A stretch of DNA of 64,000 nt from Eubacteriales bacterium (lineage in GTDB: Bacteria; Bacillota; Clostridia; Lachnospirales; Lachnospiraceae): the NCBI GenBank assembly GCA_030527665.1, contig JAUNAK010000006.1:1-64000 (forward strand). The letters are read 5' to 3'. Positions 1-8,738 of this stretch are shown piece by piece. The notes beneath the pieces are model-generated. The model saw only the letters and a program-made list of their open reading frames with translations, had not been told where the DNA came from and did not search any database. Position 1 is the stretch's first letter. Each line of letters opens with the position of its first letter. The position numbers were made by a program, and so were the translations under genes.

Positions 1-27
1 GCTCTATCTGTATAAGGACCTTTTACT

Positions 28-1848
28 ATGAGACAATCAAAAAAAATCAGTATTCAGAATCTGCTGATTCTCAGTTTTGCCCTTTGCATGACGCTTGTAC
101 TGACTCTGACGCTGATCATCTTTTCCGTCTGGCAATACCGGACATTAAAAAAAGAATCCATTTCCGCCTTGAACGACAGCACTGTCTCGATCGGAAACAG
201 CATCGACAAGGAAATCTCGCAGATGAACACCATCACGCTGAATGCCATCGGTGCCACCAGCCTGCGGCAGACATTCAACGACTACTGGGAAAGTGCATCC
301 GGTGATTCCGAATCCGATACCATCCAGCATATCGAAAGCCGACGTACTTTGGCCAATATCCTTACAGCAGTGAAAGGCTTTGATTTCAGTATCCGCCAGC
401 TGAACATTTACGGCAATGAAGATTACGGATACGGTGCCGGTGCATATAACGGTGAGATTCCCTTCCCTGCTTACGCACAGCCCTGGTATGAGGAAACGCT
501 CGCGCAAAACGGCCGATTGTTTATCTGCAATCCAGCGGTGGATATTTTTTTATCCCAGGAATCAAATACCTCGGAGGATACCCTGTATTTTTCGGTCACC
601 CGTGTTTTTTATGATCTGCTTCGACGGCAGGCCGGATTTATCGAAGTAAAAAAATTCTACAATGTTGTCTTTCGATCTGCAATGAAACAGCCGGAAAGCT
701 ACTCTTCTACCATTGTTGTATACAGTGAAGCAGGAAGGCAGCTTTATCCTGCAAAGAATGCATCCGATTCTGATTCTGACCAGACATTTTCCTATTTTGC
801 ATACAAAGACAACGGAAACGGTGAGATATATAATACCGAACGAAAACAGAAGGAATATGTATCCTTTTATACGACCGAAGACAACCACCTTGTCATAGCC
901 CAGGCTCTGGATACGACAAAATTCATGGCGCCGGTCTACCAGTCTCTTCGCTGGGTACTGGCACTGTATATTCTGCTTTTCCTGTTCTGTATCGTTCTGT
1001 CCAGTTTTTTATCCGATAAATTCAGTCTTCCGATCAAGCACATTTATCATTTTCTGAACAGAACAACGGATAATGAATTTCCAACACTGGACATGGCCGA
1101 TACCGGCGTACGTGAGATCGATAAGCTCCGCGATTCTCTGAATGAAAATATAAAAAATACCGAAGCGGTAACGGCAACGATGATGACTCTGAAAGAACAG
1201 GAAGTACAGGCACAGATGCTGGCACTCCAGTCACAGATGAACCCGCATTTCCTGTACAATTCCCTTTCCACGATTGCCGAAATGGCTGCGGAAGGATTAA
1301 ATGAGCAGGTCGCAGACATGTGTACGGATATTACCGAGATTCTCCGTTACATCAGTTCCAATCGTGAACAGACCACATCCATTGAGGAAGAGATGGAACT
1401 CTGTGCTCTCTATCTGAACTGTATGCGCATGCGTTATCCAACGGAATTAAGCTACCGGTTTGATATCGATGATCAGATGCTGGATCTGCAGATCCCAAAA
1501 CTCTGTATCCAGATGCTGATTGAAAATGCCATGAAATATGCGACTGCGGGATCTCCTCCATGGAACATTCACGTTCATGGCTATATACAAAACAACAGCT
1601 GGTTCATTACCGTTCATGACAACGGTCCCGGCTTCGATGCAGAAGTGGATAAAACACTGCGCCTGCAGATGGACGAAATACTTAAGACAGGTGTACTCCC
1701 CAGTCTGCAGATCCGCGGAATGGGTATTCTGAATATTTTTATCCGTTTTTATCTGCTCTATGGAATTCCGTTTGAATTCCAGTTTGGTTCCCAACCTGAG
1801 GGAGGCGGCTTTGTCACTGTCGGTGCCCCTTTATCCGTAGAAAAGTGA
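28..1848 (+). CDS. Sensor histidine kinase, YesM type
   Basis: This is a membrane-bound histidine kinase of the YesM/LytS-like class (606 aa). A transmembrane segment lies near residues 12-34 and a second near 307-328, with an extracellular sensor region between them. A HAMP-like linker follows. The His_kinase motif MNPHFLYNSL places the phospho-acceptor at His407, the N box IENAMKYA lies near residue 498, and the G1 box DNGPGF starts at Asp531. AAGGAC seven bases before the ATG fits as ribosome binding site. The response regulator starts 7 bp downstream, so the two are cotranscribed. In this family the signal is often a sugar or oligosaccharide, but the ligand cannot be read here. Confidence 0.93.
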   Translation: MRQSKKISIQNLLILSFALCMTLVLTLTLIIFSVWQYRTLKKESISALNDSTVSIGNSIDKEISQMNTITLNAIGATSLRQTFNDYWESASGDSESDTIQHIESRRTLANILTAVKGFDFSIRQLNIYGNEDYGYGAGAYNGEIPFPAYAQPWYEETLAQNGRLFICNPAVDIFLSQESNTSEDTLYFSVTRVFYDLLRRQAGFIEVKKFYNVVFRSAMKQPESYSSTIVVYSEAGRQLYPAKNASDSDSDQTFSYFAYKDNGNGEIYNTERKQKEYVSFYTTEDNHLVIAQALDTTKFMAPVYQSLRWVLALYILLFLFCIVLSSFLSDKFSLPIKHIYHFLNRTTDNEFPTLDMADTGVREIDKLRDSLNENIKNTEAVTATMMTLKEQEVQAQMLALQSQMNPHFLYNSLSTIAEMAAEGLNEQVADMCTDITEILRYISSNREQTTSIEEEMELCALYLNCMRMRYPTELSYRFDIDDQMLDLQIPKLCIQMLIENAMKYATAGSPPWNIHVHGYIQNNSWFITVHDNGPGFDAEVDKTLRLQMDEILKTGVLPSLQIRGMGILNIFIRFYLLYGIPFEFQFGSQPEGGGFVTVGAPLSVEK

Positions 1849-1855
1849 GGTTGTT

Positions 1856-2614
1856 ATGATTAAAATCAAACATTTTAATGTACTGCTTGTCGATGACGAA
1901 TACTTTCTTCGTCAATCCCTGAAAAGACATTTTGAGAATTTTGGCACCACTTATCATATCGCCGGTGAGGCTTCGAATGGCGAGGAGGCTCTGCAGATCC
2001 TGCGCAAAGAAAATATTCATATTCTGATCACCGATATACGGATGCCCGTCATGGACGGCCTGGAACTGGTTCAGCATGTTCACGAACTGTTCCCGGATGT
2101 TCTGACCGTTATCCTGACCGGTTACGCGGATTTTGAGTATGCCCAGCAGGCCATCCGCTATGATGTTCGGGATTATCTTCTGAAACCGGTAAAACCCGAT
2201 GATCTGGAAAATATGCTTCTCCGTCTGCAGACCGAACTGCACCGCACCTATGAACTTCCTGATGACAGTGAATTATCCGCCCACGGCGCCAAAGATTACG
2301 TTGATCAGGCAATTGCTTATATTCAGCAACATTACAGCGAAGAGATCGATATGAGTCGTATTGCCGAATCCATGGGGTTCAGTTCCGCCTATCTTACGAA
2401 GCTCTTTAACCGCTATGCCGGTCAGTCTCCGCTGAAATATCTGACAGAGCTTCGGATCCGTAAGGCACAGGAGCTGCTGAAAAACACCGATTATCCGATC
2501 AGTACCGTTGGTGAGATGGTTGGTTATCCCGATCAGTTTTATTTCAGCAAAACCTTCCGAAAATCGACAGGTCAGAATCCATCTGCCTATCGTAAGCAGC
2601 AGATGCTTCCATAA
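1856..2614 (+). CDS. Response regulator with AraC-type output, YesN type
   Basis: This is a cytoplasmic transcription regulator of 252 aa, the partner of the kinase 7 bp upstream. The receiver domain (about residues 8-125) has the acidic pair Asp13-Asp14, the phospho-acceptor Asp60 in the context TDIRMP, and the conserved Lys in LLKPV. A short linker leads to an AraC/XylS double helix-turn-helix at about residues 148-250 with the typical ending FSKTFRKSTGQNPSAYR. YesN regulators usually activate transporters or glycosidases near their gene; none follows here, so the target genes are probably upstream of the window or elsewhere. Confidence 0.93.
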   Translation: MIKIKHFNVLLVDDEYFLRQSLKRHFENFGTTYHIAGEASNGEEALQILRKENIHILITDIRMPVMDGLELVQHVHELFPDVLTVILTGYADFEYAQQAIRYDVRDYLLKPVKPDDLENMLLRLQTELHRTYELPDDSELSAHGAKDYVDQAIAYIQQHYSEEIDMSRIAESMGFSSAYLTKLFNRYAGQSPLKYLTELRIRKAQELLKNTDYPISTVGEMVGYPDQFYFSKTFRKSTGQNPSAYRKQQMLP

Positions 2615-2736
2615 TCCATTATAGGATACCGTCCTTAGTCCAATATAAATAATAGATATCATTCATTTACCCGCAGCTGTACCGGCAGCATACCTGACAC
2701 CGCAATACTGTGCTGTAAATGTTTTAAACGCAAAAG

Positions 2737-2777
2737 GGCCTGCTGCTCCGTATCACCTTGATACAGAGCAGCAGGCC
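2737..2777 (-). terminator. Terminator downstream of queA
   Basis: A long hairpin has 12-bp outer arms (GGCCTGCTGCTC/GAGCAGCAGGCC) and a 6-bp inner stem GTATCA/TGATAC. Read on the minus strand it is followed by CTTTTGCGTTT, so it suits the end of the queA transcript. It also separates queA from the convergent two-component operon and may stop transcription both ways, although the plus side has no good U run. Confidence 0.75.
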
Positions 2778-2791
2778 ATTCTATTGCATAC

Positions 2792-3820
2792 TCATATGAT
2801 GATCATCGCATCTCCGAAGCTGAAGAATCGATATCTTTCCTTTACGGCTTCTTCATACGCATGCATGACTTTATCTTTTCCCGCCAGAGCAGAAACAAGC
2901 ATGATCAGCGTAGATTCCGGAAGATGAAAATTGGTGATCAGTGCATCGAGGATCTTGAACTGATATCCCGGATAAATAAAGATACTGGTCCAGGCACTTC
3001 CGGGATGCAGGATTCCGTTTTCGTCCGTCGCAGATTCGATCGTTCTGCAGCTGGTCGTTCCTACACAGATCACTCTTCCGCCGGCTGCCTTGGTGTCATT
3101 GATCAGTTTTGCCTGATCCTCTTCCACAATATATAACTCCGAATGCATCTGATGATTTGTCACATCCTCAACCTTCACCGGACGGAAGGTTCCCAGACCG
3201 ACATGCAGGGTTACATGTGCGATCTTCACACCCATTTCCTCGATCTCTGCCATCAGTTCTTTCGTAAAATGCAGACCTGCCGTAGGTGCTGCCGCTGACC
3301 CCTGATTTTTTGCATAAACGGTGTTATAACGGTCACGATCCTGCAGCTTGTTATGAATATAAGGAGGAAGCGGCATCTCTCCGAGCCGATCCAGAATCTC
3401 TTCAAAGATTCCTTCGTAGGAAAAACGAATAAAACGGCTGCCGTCATCGGAAATATCTACGACTTCACCGGTCAGCAGACCTTCGTCTCCAAAAGTTAGA
3501 ACGGTTCCGATCTTGCATTTTTTTCCGGGTTTTACCAGTGTTTCCCAGATATTATCCTGTTTTCGAGTCAGCAAAAGTACTTCGATCACAGCGCCGGTCT
3601 CTTTTTTCACGCCATACAGACGTGCCGGCAGTACTTTCGTATCATTGATGACCAGACAGTCTCCGGGTCTCAGATAGTCCTTTATCTCGCGGAAATGCCG
3701 GTGCTCGATTTCTCCGGTTTCCGGATCCAGATGCATCAGCCGGGAGGAACTTCTGTCAAGAAGCGGATCCTGTGCTATTAATTCCTCCGGAAGATCATAA
3801 TAAAAATCACTTGTTTTCAT
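2792..3820 (-). CDS. queA: S-adenosylmethionine:tRNA ribosyltransferase-isomerase QueA
   Basis: QueA transfers and isomerises the ribosyl group of SAM onto preQ1 at the wobble base of GUN-decoding tRNAs, giving epoxyqueuosine. The protein has 342 aa, the normal length. It begins [20 protein letters not shown] and contains the family blocks [10 protein letters not shown] near residue 206 and [10 protein letters not shown] near 254. AAAGGA lies six bases before the ATG. The gene follows the histidine phosphatase gene by 18 bp and ends at a strong hairpin, so it is the last gene of that transcript. No preQ1 riboswitch is visible upstream. Confidence 0.96.
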   Translation of the reverse strand: MKTSDFYYDLPEELIAQDPLLDRSSSRLMHLDPETGEIEHRHFREIKDYLRPGDCLVINDTKVLPARLYGVKKETGAVIEVLLLTRKQDNIWETLVKPGKKCKIGTVLTFGDEGLLTGEVVDISDDGSRFIRFSYEGIFEEILDRLGEMPLPPYIHNKLQDRDRYNTVYAKNQGSAAAPTAGLHFTKELMAEIEEMGVKIAHVTLHVGLGTFRPVKVEDVTNHQMHSELYIVEEDQAKLINDTKAAGGRVICVGTTSCRTIESATDENGILHPGSAWTSIFIYPGYQFKILDALITNFHLPESTLIMLVSALAGKDKVMHAYEEAVKERYRFFSFGDAMIII

Positions 3821-3838
3821 AGTCTGTCCTTTCTTGCA

Positions 3839-4498
3839 TTATCGTCCGATCGTCGGTCTTTTATATCCGGAACTGCAGTATTCGATCGGATAATAAATAC
3901 CGTCATCCTGCACCAGCACAGGAACCCCGTTATTCACATCCACGATACTGACAGCACAGTTTACGGGAATGCCTCCGTTCCAAAAATCTGTCGGATCCTT
4001 GTAGAGGCGATGCAGAAATGCCCGAAGCAGAAATGCATGCGCGGCGATCAATATGGTTTTGTCCTGCAGCCGCGGATCAATGATCAATTCATCAAAAAAT
4101 GTACCGCTGCGCCGGATCACATCCTTTGCGCTCTCTCCTCCCTGCGGAGGCACATACCGAAATGTATCTGTTCGAAATTTATCGAACTGCTCTGCCGGCA
4201 CTTCCATTCGATCCCGGGCCACACATTTTCCTTCCCAGACTCCGAAACTGACTTCCTTCAGTCTCTCCTCTTCGATAACCGGAACGCCGGTATGACGGGA
4301 AAGCAGAATATCCGCGGTATGTCTGGCTCTGATCAGCGGACTGGAATAGCACAGATCAAACGGAACATCTTTCAATCCCTCTGCAGTCATTTCCGCAAGC
4401 TTTATTCCCTTCTCATTCAGGTCAGCCCCCTGCTGTCCCTGCAGCTTCCGCAGGGCATTCCATCCGGTTTCCCCATGACGAATCACATATAAGCGCAT
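3839..4498 (-). CDS. Histidine phosphatase family protein (phosphoglycerate mutase-like)
   Basis: This 219-aa protein of the histidine phosphatase superfamily has the catalytic RHGE motif at residues 7-10 (His8) and the second signature SSPLIRARHTA near residue 61. I start it at the ATG at 4498 because GAAGAAGGG lies just upstream and the motif then sits at the usual distance from the N-terminus; an ATG at 4549 would add 17 residues. Relatives include phosphoglycerate mutases, alpha-ribazole phosphatases and broad phosphatases, and the sequence does not decide between them. It lies between the candidate 6S RNA gene and queA. Confidence 0.88.
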   Translation of the reverse strand: MRLYVIRHGETGWNALRKLQGQQGADLNEKGIKLAEMTAEGLKDVPFDLCYSSPLIRARHTADILLSRHTGVPVIEEERLKEVSFGVWEGKCVARDRMEVPAEQFDKFRTDTFRYVPPQGGESAKDVIRRSGTFFDELIIDPRLQDKTILIAAHAFLLRAFLHRLYKDPTDFWNGGIPVNCAVSIVDVNNGVPVLVQDDGIYYPIEYCSSGYKRPTIGR

Positions 4499-4570
4499 AT
4501 TCCCTTCTTCTCCTATCCGCACAGAATCGTTTCCGTCCCACGAAAACATAAATTACGTTTATTACAGCAC

Positions 4571-4599
4571 GAAAAGAGGAGAGCTATGCTCTCCTCTTT
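4571..4599 (-). terminator. Intrinsic terminator of the RNA gene at 4571-4782
   Basis: A perfect hairpin AAAGAGGAGAGC-TAT-GCTCTCCTCTTT is followed on the minus strand by U residues (read as CTCTTTTCG). It ends the transcript that starts near 4782 and lies about 75 bp before the phosphatase start, so that gene needs its own promoter or read-through. Confidence 0.8.
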
Positions 4600-4782
4600 A
4601 CCCAGGATGTCGTTCCTGCCAGTTGAGTCCTAGCAGGTGCTAGGTGGGTAACCGCAGACGCCGCTTCTGCCTTCCTCTGCGCTATGGAGGCCTGACATCT
4701 ACACGTCAATTTAGGAATCCCGTTCAGAAAAATGTAGGTTCAATATAAACAGGTCATCGAACACCCCAGGAATGTTTTATTT
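4571..4782 (-). ncRNA. Structured small RNA, 6S RNA (ssrS) candidate
   Basis: About 210 nt without a credible reading frame lie between a consensus sigma-A promoter (4789-4817) and an intrinsic terminator (4571-4599). The 5' segment CCTGGGGTGTT (4770-4760) can pair over 11 positions with the 3' segment GACATCCTGGG (4611-4601), giving a closing stem. The text GTGTTCG near the 5' end and a rod-like interior with several small hairpins (for example CCTAGC/GCTAGG) resemble 6S RNA, which binds the housekeeping RNA polymerase. The 3' GACATC can also pair with an internal GATGTC (4699-4694), so two forms are possible. The 6S assignment is from memory of family features, not from a covariance search; SRP RNA, tmRNA and RNase P signatures were looked for and not found. 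Confidence 0.6.
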
Positions 4783-4788
4783 ATACCG

Positions 4789-4817
4789 ATTATACGACAT
4801 CGGCCGCCTCTTTTCAA
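4789..4817 (-). promoter_or_regulatory. Sigma-A promoter of the small RNA gene
   Basis: TTGAAA (4817-4812), a 17-bp spacer and a perfect TATAAT (4794-4789) give one of the best promoters in the window. Transcription should begin near 4782. The -35 box lies in the loop of the hairpin at 4796-4836. Confidence 0.85.
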
Positions 4818-4836
4818 CTAAGAGACGGCCGATGTC
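4796..4836 (-). terminator. Strong hairpin after folD, overlapping the small-RNA promoter
   Basis: GACATCGGCCG and CGGCCGATGTC form an 11-bp G+C-rich stem, extended by CTCTT/AAGAG. It begins 54 bp after the folD stop and so can end or stabilise the fchA-folD mRNA, although no U run follows. The -35 box and spacer of the small-RNA promoter are built into the same sequence, so one DNA segment seems to serve as both stop and start. Confidence 0.6.
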
Positions 4837-4889
4837 ATACTAATTTAAAATATTTGCAGTACTAAGGTAAAGCAAGTATAAACATTACC

Positions 4890-5744
4890 TTATGCTCTGC
4901 ATTTTCTCTCTGCGGCTTCCACTACATGACTGATCAGAACCGACGTAGTTACGCCGCCTACACCGCCCGGTACCGGGGTAATTGCATCGACGATCGGCTC
5001 TACCTTTGCATAGTCCACATCACCGCACAGTTTTCCTTCTGCATTTACATTGATACCAACATCAACGATGATCTGACCCGGACGTACAAATGTATCATCT
5101 ACCGTTGCCGGATGTCCGGCTGCAACGATAACAATATCAGCCTCTTTGACAACGGATGGCATATCGACGGTCTTTGTGTGACAGATCGTAACAGTTGCAT
5201 TTTTCTTCAGCAGCATCATGGCAGCCGGTTTTCCGACTACGAGGCTTCTTCCTACTACTACTGCTTTTTTACCGGTGCAGTCGATTCCGTAATGGTCCAG
5301 GATCTCCATGCAGGCCTGCGGTGTACAGGGCGGGAATCCCTGTGCCTTTCCTGCAAAAACGCCTACCATGGAACCATCTGTAATGCCATCCACATCCTTC
5401 TCCGGATCCAGTGCATTAATAACAGCCTGCTCATCCAGGTGTCTTGGGAGCGGACGGAAAATCAGTACGCCGTGAATGGAGTCATCTTTGTTCACCTGAT
5501 CGATAACTGCCATCAGTTCCTCCTGAGAAACATCCTCCGGAAGTACGAATTTCTTATATTCCACGCCAAGTGTATCACATCGTTTTGTTGCGCCCTTCTC
5601 ATAGGAAAGATCCGATCCCTTCTCACCAACGCGAATGATACCGAGAGTCGGCTGAATGCCTTTTTCTTTCAGGGCATTCACACGTCCGATAATTCTCTGA
5701 TTCAGATCTGCATTTACTTCTTTAGCCAAAAGCTGTTTAGCCAT
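4890..5744 (-). CDS. folD: Methylene-THF dehydrogenase / methenyl-THF cyclohydrolase FolD
   Basis: FolD interconverts 5,10-methylene-THF, 5,10-methenyl-THF and 10-formyl-THF, the middle steps of the methyl branch of the Wood-Ljungdahl pathway. The protein has 284 aa from the ATG at 5744, chosen because AGGAGG lies eight bases upstream; six further residues are possible upstream. The nucleotide-binding motif VVGRSLVVGKPAAMML and the C-terminal VPGGVGGVTT block are intact, as is the active-site YEKG region. It follows fchA by 14 bp and fhs further up, in the order in which the one-carbon unit is processed. Confidence 0.96.
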   Translation of the reverse strand: MAKQLLAKEVNADLNQRIIGRVNALKEKGIQPTLGIIRVGEKGSDLSYEKGATKRCDTLGVEYKKFVLPEDVSQEELMAVIDQVNKDDSIHGVLIFRPLPRHLDEQAVINALDPEKDVDGITDGSMVGVFAGKAQGFPPCTPQACMEILDHYGIDCTGKKAVVVGRSLVVGKPAAMMLLKKNATVTICHTKTVDMPSVVKEADIVIVAAGHPATVDDTFVRPGQIIVDVGINVNAEGKLCGDVDYAKVEPIVDAITPVPGGVGGVTTSVLISHVVEAAERKCRA

Positions 5745-5758
5745 TATTTTTCCTCCTG

Positions 5759-6436
5759 TCAATCGACCAGTCTCTCCATAACATCATCATAGATATGATC
5801 ACCGAGCGGTGCATAGATATCCAGCATCTCCATTGCATCCGCAGTCATCTGATCTGCAAATTCTCTATCCTTCATGGAACGTGTATTGATAAATACGTTC
5901 AGTGCAGCACTTCTCAGGGCCGCACTGCAGATCGCAGCTGCACAGCCGGCATCACTGACTGCAATGGATGAACCCTTGGAAGAGAAAACAGAGATCATGG
6001 AAATGATGTTGCAGATCTTACGCATGATTGCCATCGGCGCACTTGCAGCCTCTTTCAGGCACTGCTCCTGCACTTCTTCCTTATATTTTCTCTGCTCTTC
6101 TGTCTCTGCCGGAAGCTTATAGGATGCTGCCAGCGGTGCAAAAGACTCTGCATCTTTCTCTACCAGCTCCAGAAGTTCCTCCTGCATACGGGTAACGCGT
6201 ACCATAAGAGCCTCGATCTCAGCTTCTACTTTTTTGTATTTTTTCTTACCGATGGTCAGGTTTCCAACCATGTTGCACAGTGCTGCGCCCAGTGCAGCAC
6301 ACATTGCAGATGCGCCGCCGCCGCCCGGAACAGGTGCTTTTGTCGAAAGCTTTTCAGTAAACTCACGACAGGTAAGATCCATCAGTTTTTCACTATCCTT
6401 TTTCTCAACTTTAACTGCATTAGTATTCTCTGCCAT
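5759..6436 (-). CDS. fchA: Cyclodeaminase/cyclohydrolase family protein FchA
   Basis: This 225-aa cytoplasmic protein belongs to the formimidoyl-THF cyclodeaminase / methenyl-THF cyclohydrolase family. The family block APVPGGGGASAMCAALGAAL lies at about residues 34-53 and the helical remainder fits the fold. In acetogens the protein is taken to act as methenyl-THF cyclohydrolase, complementing FolD. GAGGG stands seven bases before the ATG. It lies between fhs and folD, separated from fhs by a hairpin terminator, so it may be made partly by read-through or from a weak promoter near 6440-6470 that I cannot define. Confidence 0.92.
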   Translation of the reverse strand: MAENTNAVKVEKKDSEKLMDLTCREFTEKLSTKAPVPGGGGASAMCAALGAALCNMVGNLTIGKKKYKKVEAEIEALMVRVTRMQEELLELVEKDAESFAPLAASYKLPAETEEQRKYKEEVQEQCLKEAASAPMAIMRKICNIISMISVFSSKGSSIAVSDAGCAAAICSAALRSAALNVFINTRSMKDREFADQMTADAMEMLDIYAPLGDHIYDDVMERLVD

Positions 6437-6471
6437 TTTTAACCCTCACAAACGGATATATTTTCTGCAAA

Positions 6472-6503
6472 ATGCCTCCCGAGGAAATCTCGCCGGGAGG
6501 CAT
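6472..6503 (-). terminator. Hairpin between fhs and fchA
   Basis: ATGCCTCCCG and CGGGAGGCAT form a 10-bp stem with a 12-base loop. On the minus strand it is followed by TTTTGCAG. It lies about 80 bp after the fhs stop and may act as a partial terminator that lowers fchA-folD expression relative to fhs. Confidence 0.7.
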
Positions 6504-6585
6504 CTGTCATCCTTTATCTCTTCAAACAGACAGCTGATCAATAGTCGTATAAACCGGATTTCCTGCTGTGCTGCATATAAGCTGT

Positions 6586-8274
6586 TTAGAACAGACCTGT
6601 GATCTTTCCTTCTGCATCCACATCAATGTCCAGTGCTGCCGGATGTTTCGGAAGGCCAGGCATCGTCATGATCTCACCGGTAAGTGCTACAATGAAACCT
6701 GCACCTGCAGAGATCTTCAGATTACGTACCGTTACAACAAAGTCAGACGGTGCCCCCAGTTTTGTCGGGTCGTCACTCAGACTGTACTGTGTCTTGGCAA
6801 CGCAGATCGGTACATTCGCATAACCAAGCTCTGTCAGCTTCTTCGCCTGTTTCTTTGCATTGGCAGTCAGCTCCGCACGAGCACCGCCGTATACCTTCTG
6901 AACGATTGCATTCAGTTTATCCTCAATGGTTCCCTCCAGCTCATAGCTGAATGTGAAAGAGGAATTATCTTCTTCGCAGAGACGGATAACTTCCTCTGCC
7001 AGTTCAATGCCGCCTTCGCCGCCTTTTGCCCAAACCTCGGAAAGGCATACATTAACGCCAAGTTCTTTACATTTAGCAGCAACCAGATCCAGCTCTGCTT
7101 TTGTATCAGTCGGGAATGCATTGATGGCAACTACACACGGAAGTTTATATACATTCTTGATATTCGCAACATGTTTCAGCAGGTTCGGAAGACCTTTCTC
7201 CAGTGCATCCAGATTCTCATTATTCAGATCTGCCTTTGCAACACCGCCGTTGTATTTCAGAGCACGTACTGTTGCAACGATAACAACAGCATTCGGTTTC
7301 AGACCGGACATACGGCATTTGATATCCAGGAATTTCTCTGCACCAAGGTCAGCACCGAAGCCAGCCTCTGTTACACAGTAATCACCCAGTTTCAAAGCTG
7401 TTCTTGTAGCAATTACAGAGTTACATCCATGTGCAATATTTGCGAACGGTCCGCCATGAACCAGTACCGGTGTATGCTCCAGTGTCTGAACAAGGTTCGG
7501 CTTGATCGCATCTTTCAGAAGTGCAGTCATAGCACCTGCAGCACCAAGCTCACCAGCTGTAACCGGTTTCTCCTCGGATGCTTTTCCGTATGTATAACCG
7601 ATAACGATCTTGGAAAGTCTCTCTTTCAGGTCGGCCAGATCTTTTGCCAGACAGAAGGCCGCCATAACCTCGGATGCAACTGTAATATCATATCCGTCTT
7701 CACGCGGTGTACCATGCGGCTTACCGCCGAGTCCGTCGATCACATTTCTCAGCTGACGATCATTCATATCCACGCATCTTCTCCAGATGATCTTACGCGG
7801 ATCGATATTCAGCTCATTACCCTGGTAGATATGGTTATCGATCATTGCAGCCAGCAGGTTGTTTGCTGCACCGATTGCATGGAAGTCACCGGTAAAATGA
7901 AGGTTGATATCCTCCATCGGAACTACCTGTGCATAGCCGCCGCCTGCAGCTCCGCCTTTTACGCCGAAAACCGGTCCCATGGAAGGCTCACGAATCGCAC
8001 CAACCGGATGTTTTCCAAGTCTGGAAAGTGCATCGATCAGACCGATGGAAGTAGTTGTCTTTCCTTCTCCTGCCGGTGTCGGGTTGATCGCGGTTACAAG
8101 AACCAGCTTTCCGTTCGCTCTGTCAACAGAATCCATCAGTTTATCAGAGATCTTTGCTTTGTATTTTCCATAAAGTTCCAGATACTGCTCGTCGATTCCG
8201 GCTTTCTCAGCAATTGCAGAAATCGGATCCATAACGCATTCCTGTGCAATTTCAATATCAGATTTGTATCCCAT
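6586..8274 (-). CDS. fhs: Formate-tetrahydrofolate ligase
   Basis: Fhs joins formate to THF using ATP, giving 10-formyl-THF and bringing formate into the methyl branch of acetogenesis. The protein has 562 aa from the ATG at 8274, where GGAGG stands just upstream; this matches the family length of about 555-560. The ATP-binding loop [10 protein letters not shown] lies at residues 65-74. It is the first gene of fhs-fchA-folD, and a 464-bp gene-free stretch upstream carries its control region. Confidence 0.97.
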   Translation of the reverse strand: MGYKSDIEIAQECVMDPISAIAEKAGIDEQYLELYGKYKAKISDKLMDSVDRANGKLVLVTAINPTPAGEGKTTTSIGLIDALSRLGKHPVGAIREPSMGPVFGVKGGAAGGGYAQVVPMEDINLHFTGDFHAIGAANNLLAAMIDNHIYQGNELNIDPRKIIWRRCVDMNDRQLRNVIDGLGGKPHGTPREDGYDITVASEVMAAFCLAKDLADLKERLSKIVIGYTYGKASEEKPVTAGELGAAGAMTALLKDAIKPNLVQTLEHTPVLVHGGPFANIAHGCNSVIATRTALKLGDYCVTEAGFGADLGAEKFLDIKCRMSGLKPNAVVIVATVRALKYNGGVAKADLNNENLDALEKGLPNLLKHVANIKNVYKLPCVVAINAFPTDTKAELDLVAAKCKELGVNVCLSEVWAKGGEGGIELAEEVIRLCEEDNSSFTFSYELEGTIEDKLNAIVQKVYGGARAELTANAKKQAKKLTELGYANVPICVAKTQYSLSDDPTKLGAPSDFVVTVRNLKISAGAGFIVALTGEIMTMPGLPKHPAALDIDVDAEGKITGLF

Positions 8275-8738
8275 CTTTTTCCTCCTGCTTTCCTGCATAC
8301 TCTTATATGCAATGTTATGGTATAAAGCTGCTTTCCAGATTGCCATGCAACCAAATACATCGTTTATTTTTTAACTAAGCACATAGTAGCATACCTACTT
8401 CTAAAAATCTAGTAGGTGATTTGAATTTGTATACTTTTTTTCGCACTTATTTTTATACAATCGTTTTCATTGGCACTTTTCACAAAAAAAGTACACAGAA
8501 TTGTTTTTTTGTATCATATATGAAATAAATAAAGACTATACTTCACATATTCTCAAGCCGAATGCAGGCGCAATGCAACACCTTCATGCTCACGCGAGTA
8601 TATATCTATATGAAGTATATTGTGTAATAGAATCAAATTTCCTAATAAACAACAAGAAAAGTCTCAGCCGAACCTTACGCCGGCTGAGACCTTTTTGTAT
8701 ACATTTATATTCGATTTATCCTATTTCAAACCAATTTC
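8275..8738 (-). other. Gene-free control region upstream of fhs
   Basis: This 464-bp A+T-rich stretch holds no credible gene. It contains the fhs ribosome binding site, an inverted repeat CCTACTT/AGTAGG (8394-8416) and a second one TTGTATA/TATACAA (8427-8460), either of which could be an operator. The distal end carries the acsV terminator. I could not assign a consensus promoter or match the tetrahydrofolate riboswitch pattern. Confidence 0.5.
8661..8690 (-). terminator. Terminator of acsV
   Basis: GTCTCAGCCG and CGGCTGAGAC form a perfect 10-bp stem with a 10-base loop. On the minus strand it is followed by TTTTCTTG, and on the plus strand by CTTTTTG, so it could work in both directions. 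It lies about 50 bp after the acsV stop. Confidence 0.8.

Noticed and set aside
3839..4498. CobC (alpha-ribazole phosphatase) as a link to corrinoid supply
   Set aside because: The motifs are shared by the whole histidine phosphatase superfamily and no cobalamin genes are nearby, so I kept the general name.
4571..4782. T-box, cobalamin, preQ1 or tetrahydrofolate riboswitch for the genes around the RNA
   Set aside because: The conserved cores of these families were looked for by eye and not found, and a terminator ends the RNA before the next gene.
6568..8325. Long open frame on the plus strand opposite fhs, and similar long frames opposite cooS, fakA, ruvB and the PBP gene
   Set aside because: They are antisense to well-conserved genes, are rich in Cys, Ile and Arg in a way typical of reversed codons, and lack ribosome binding sites.
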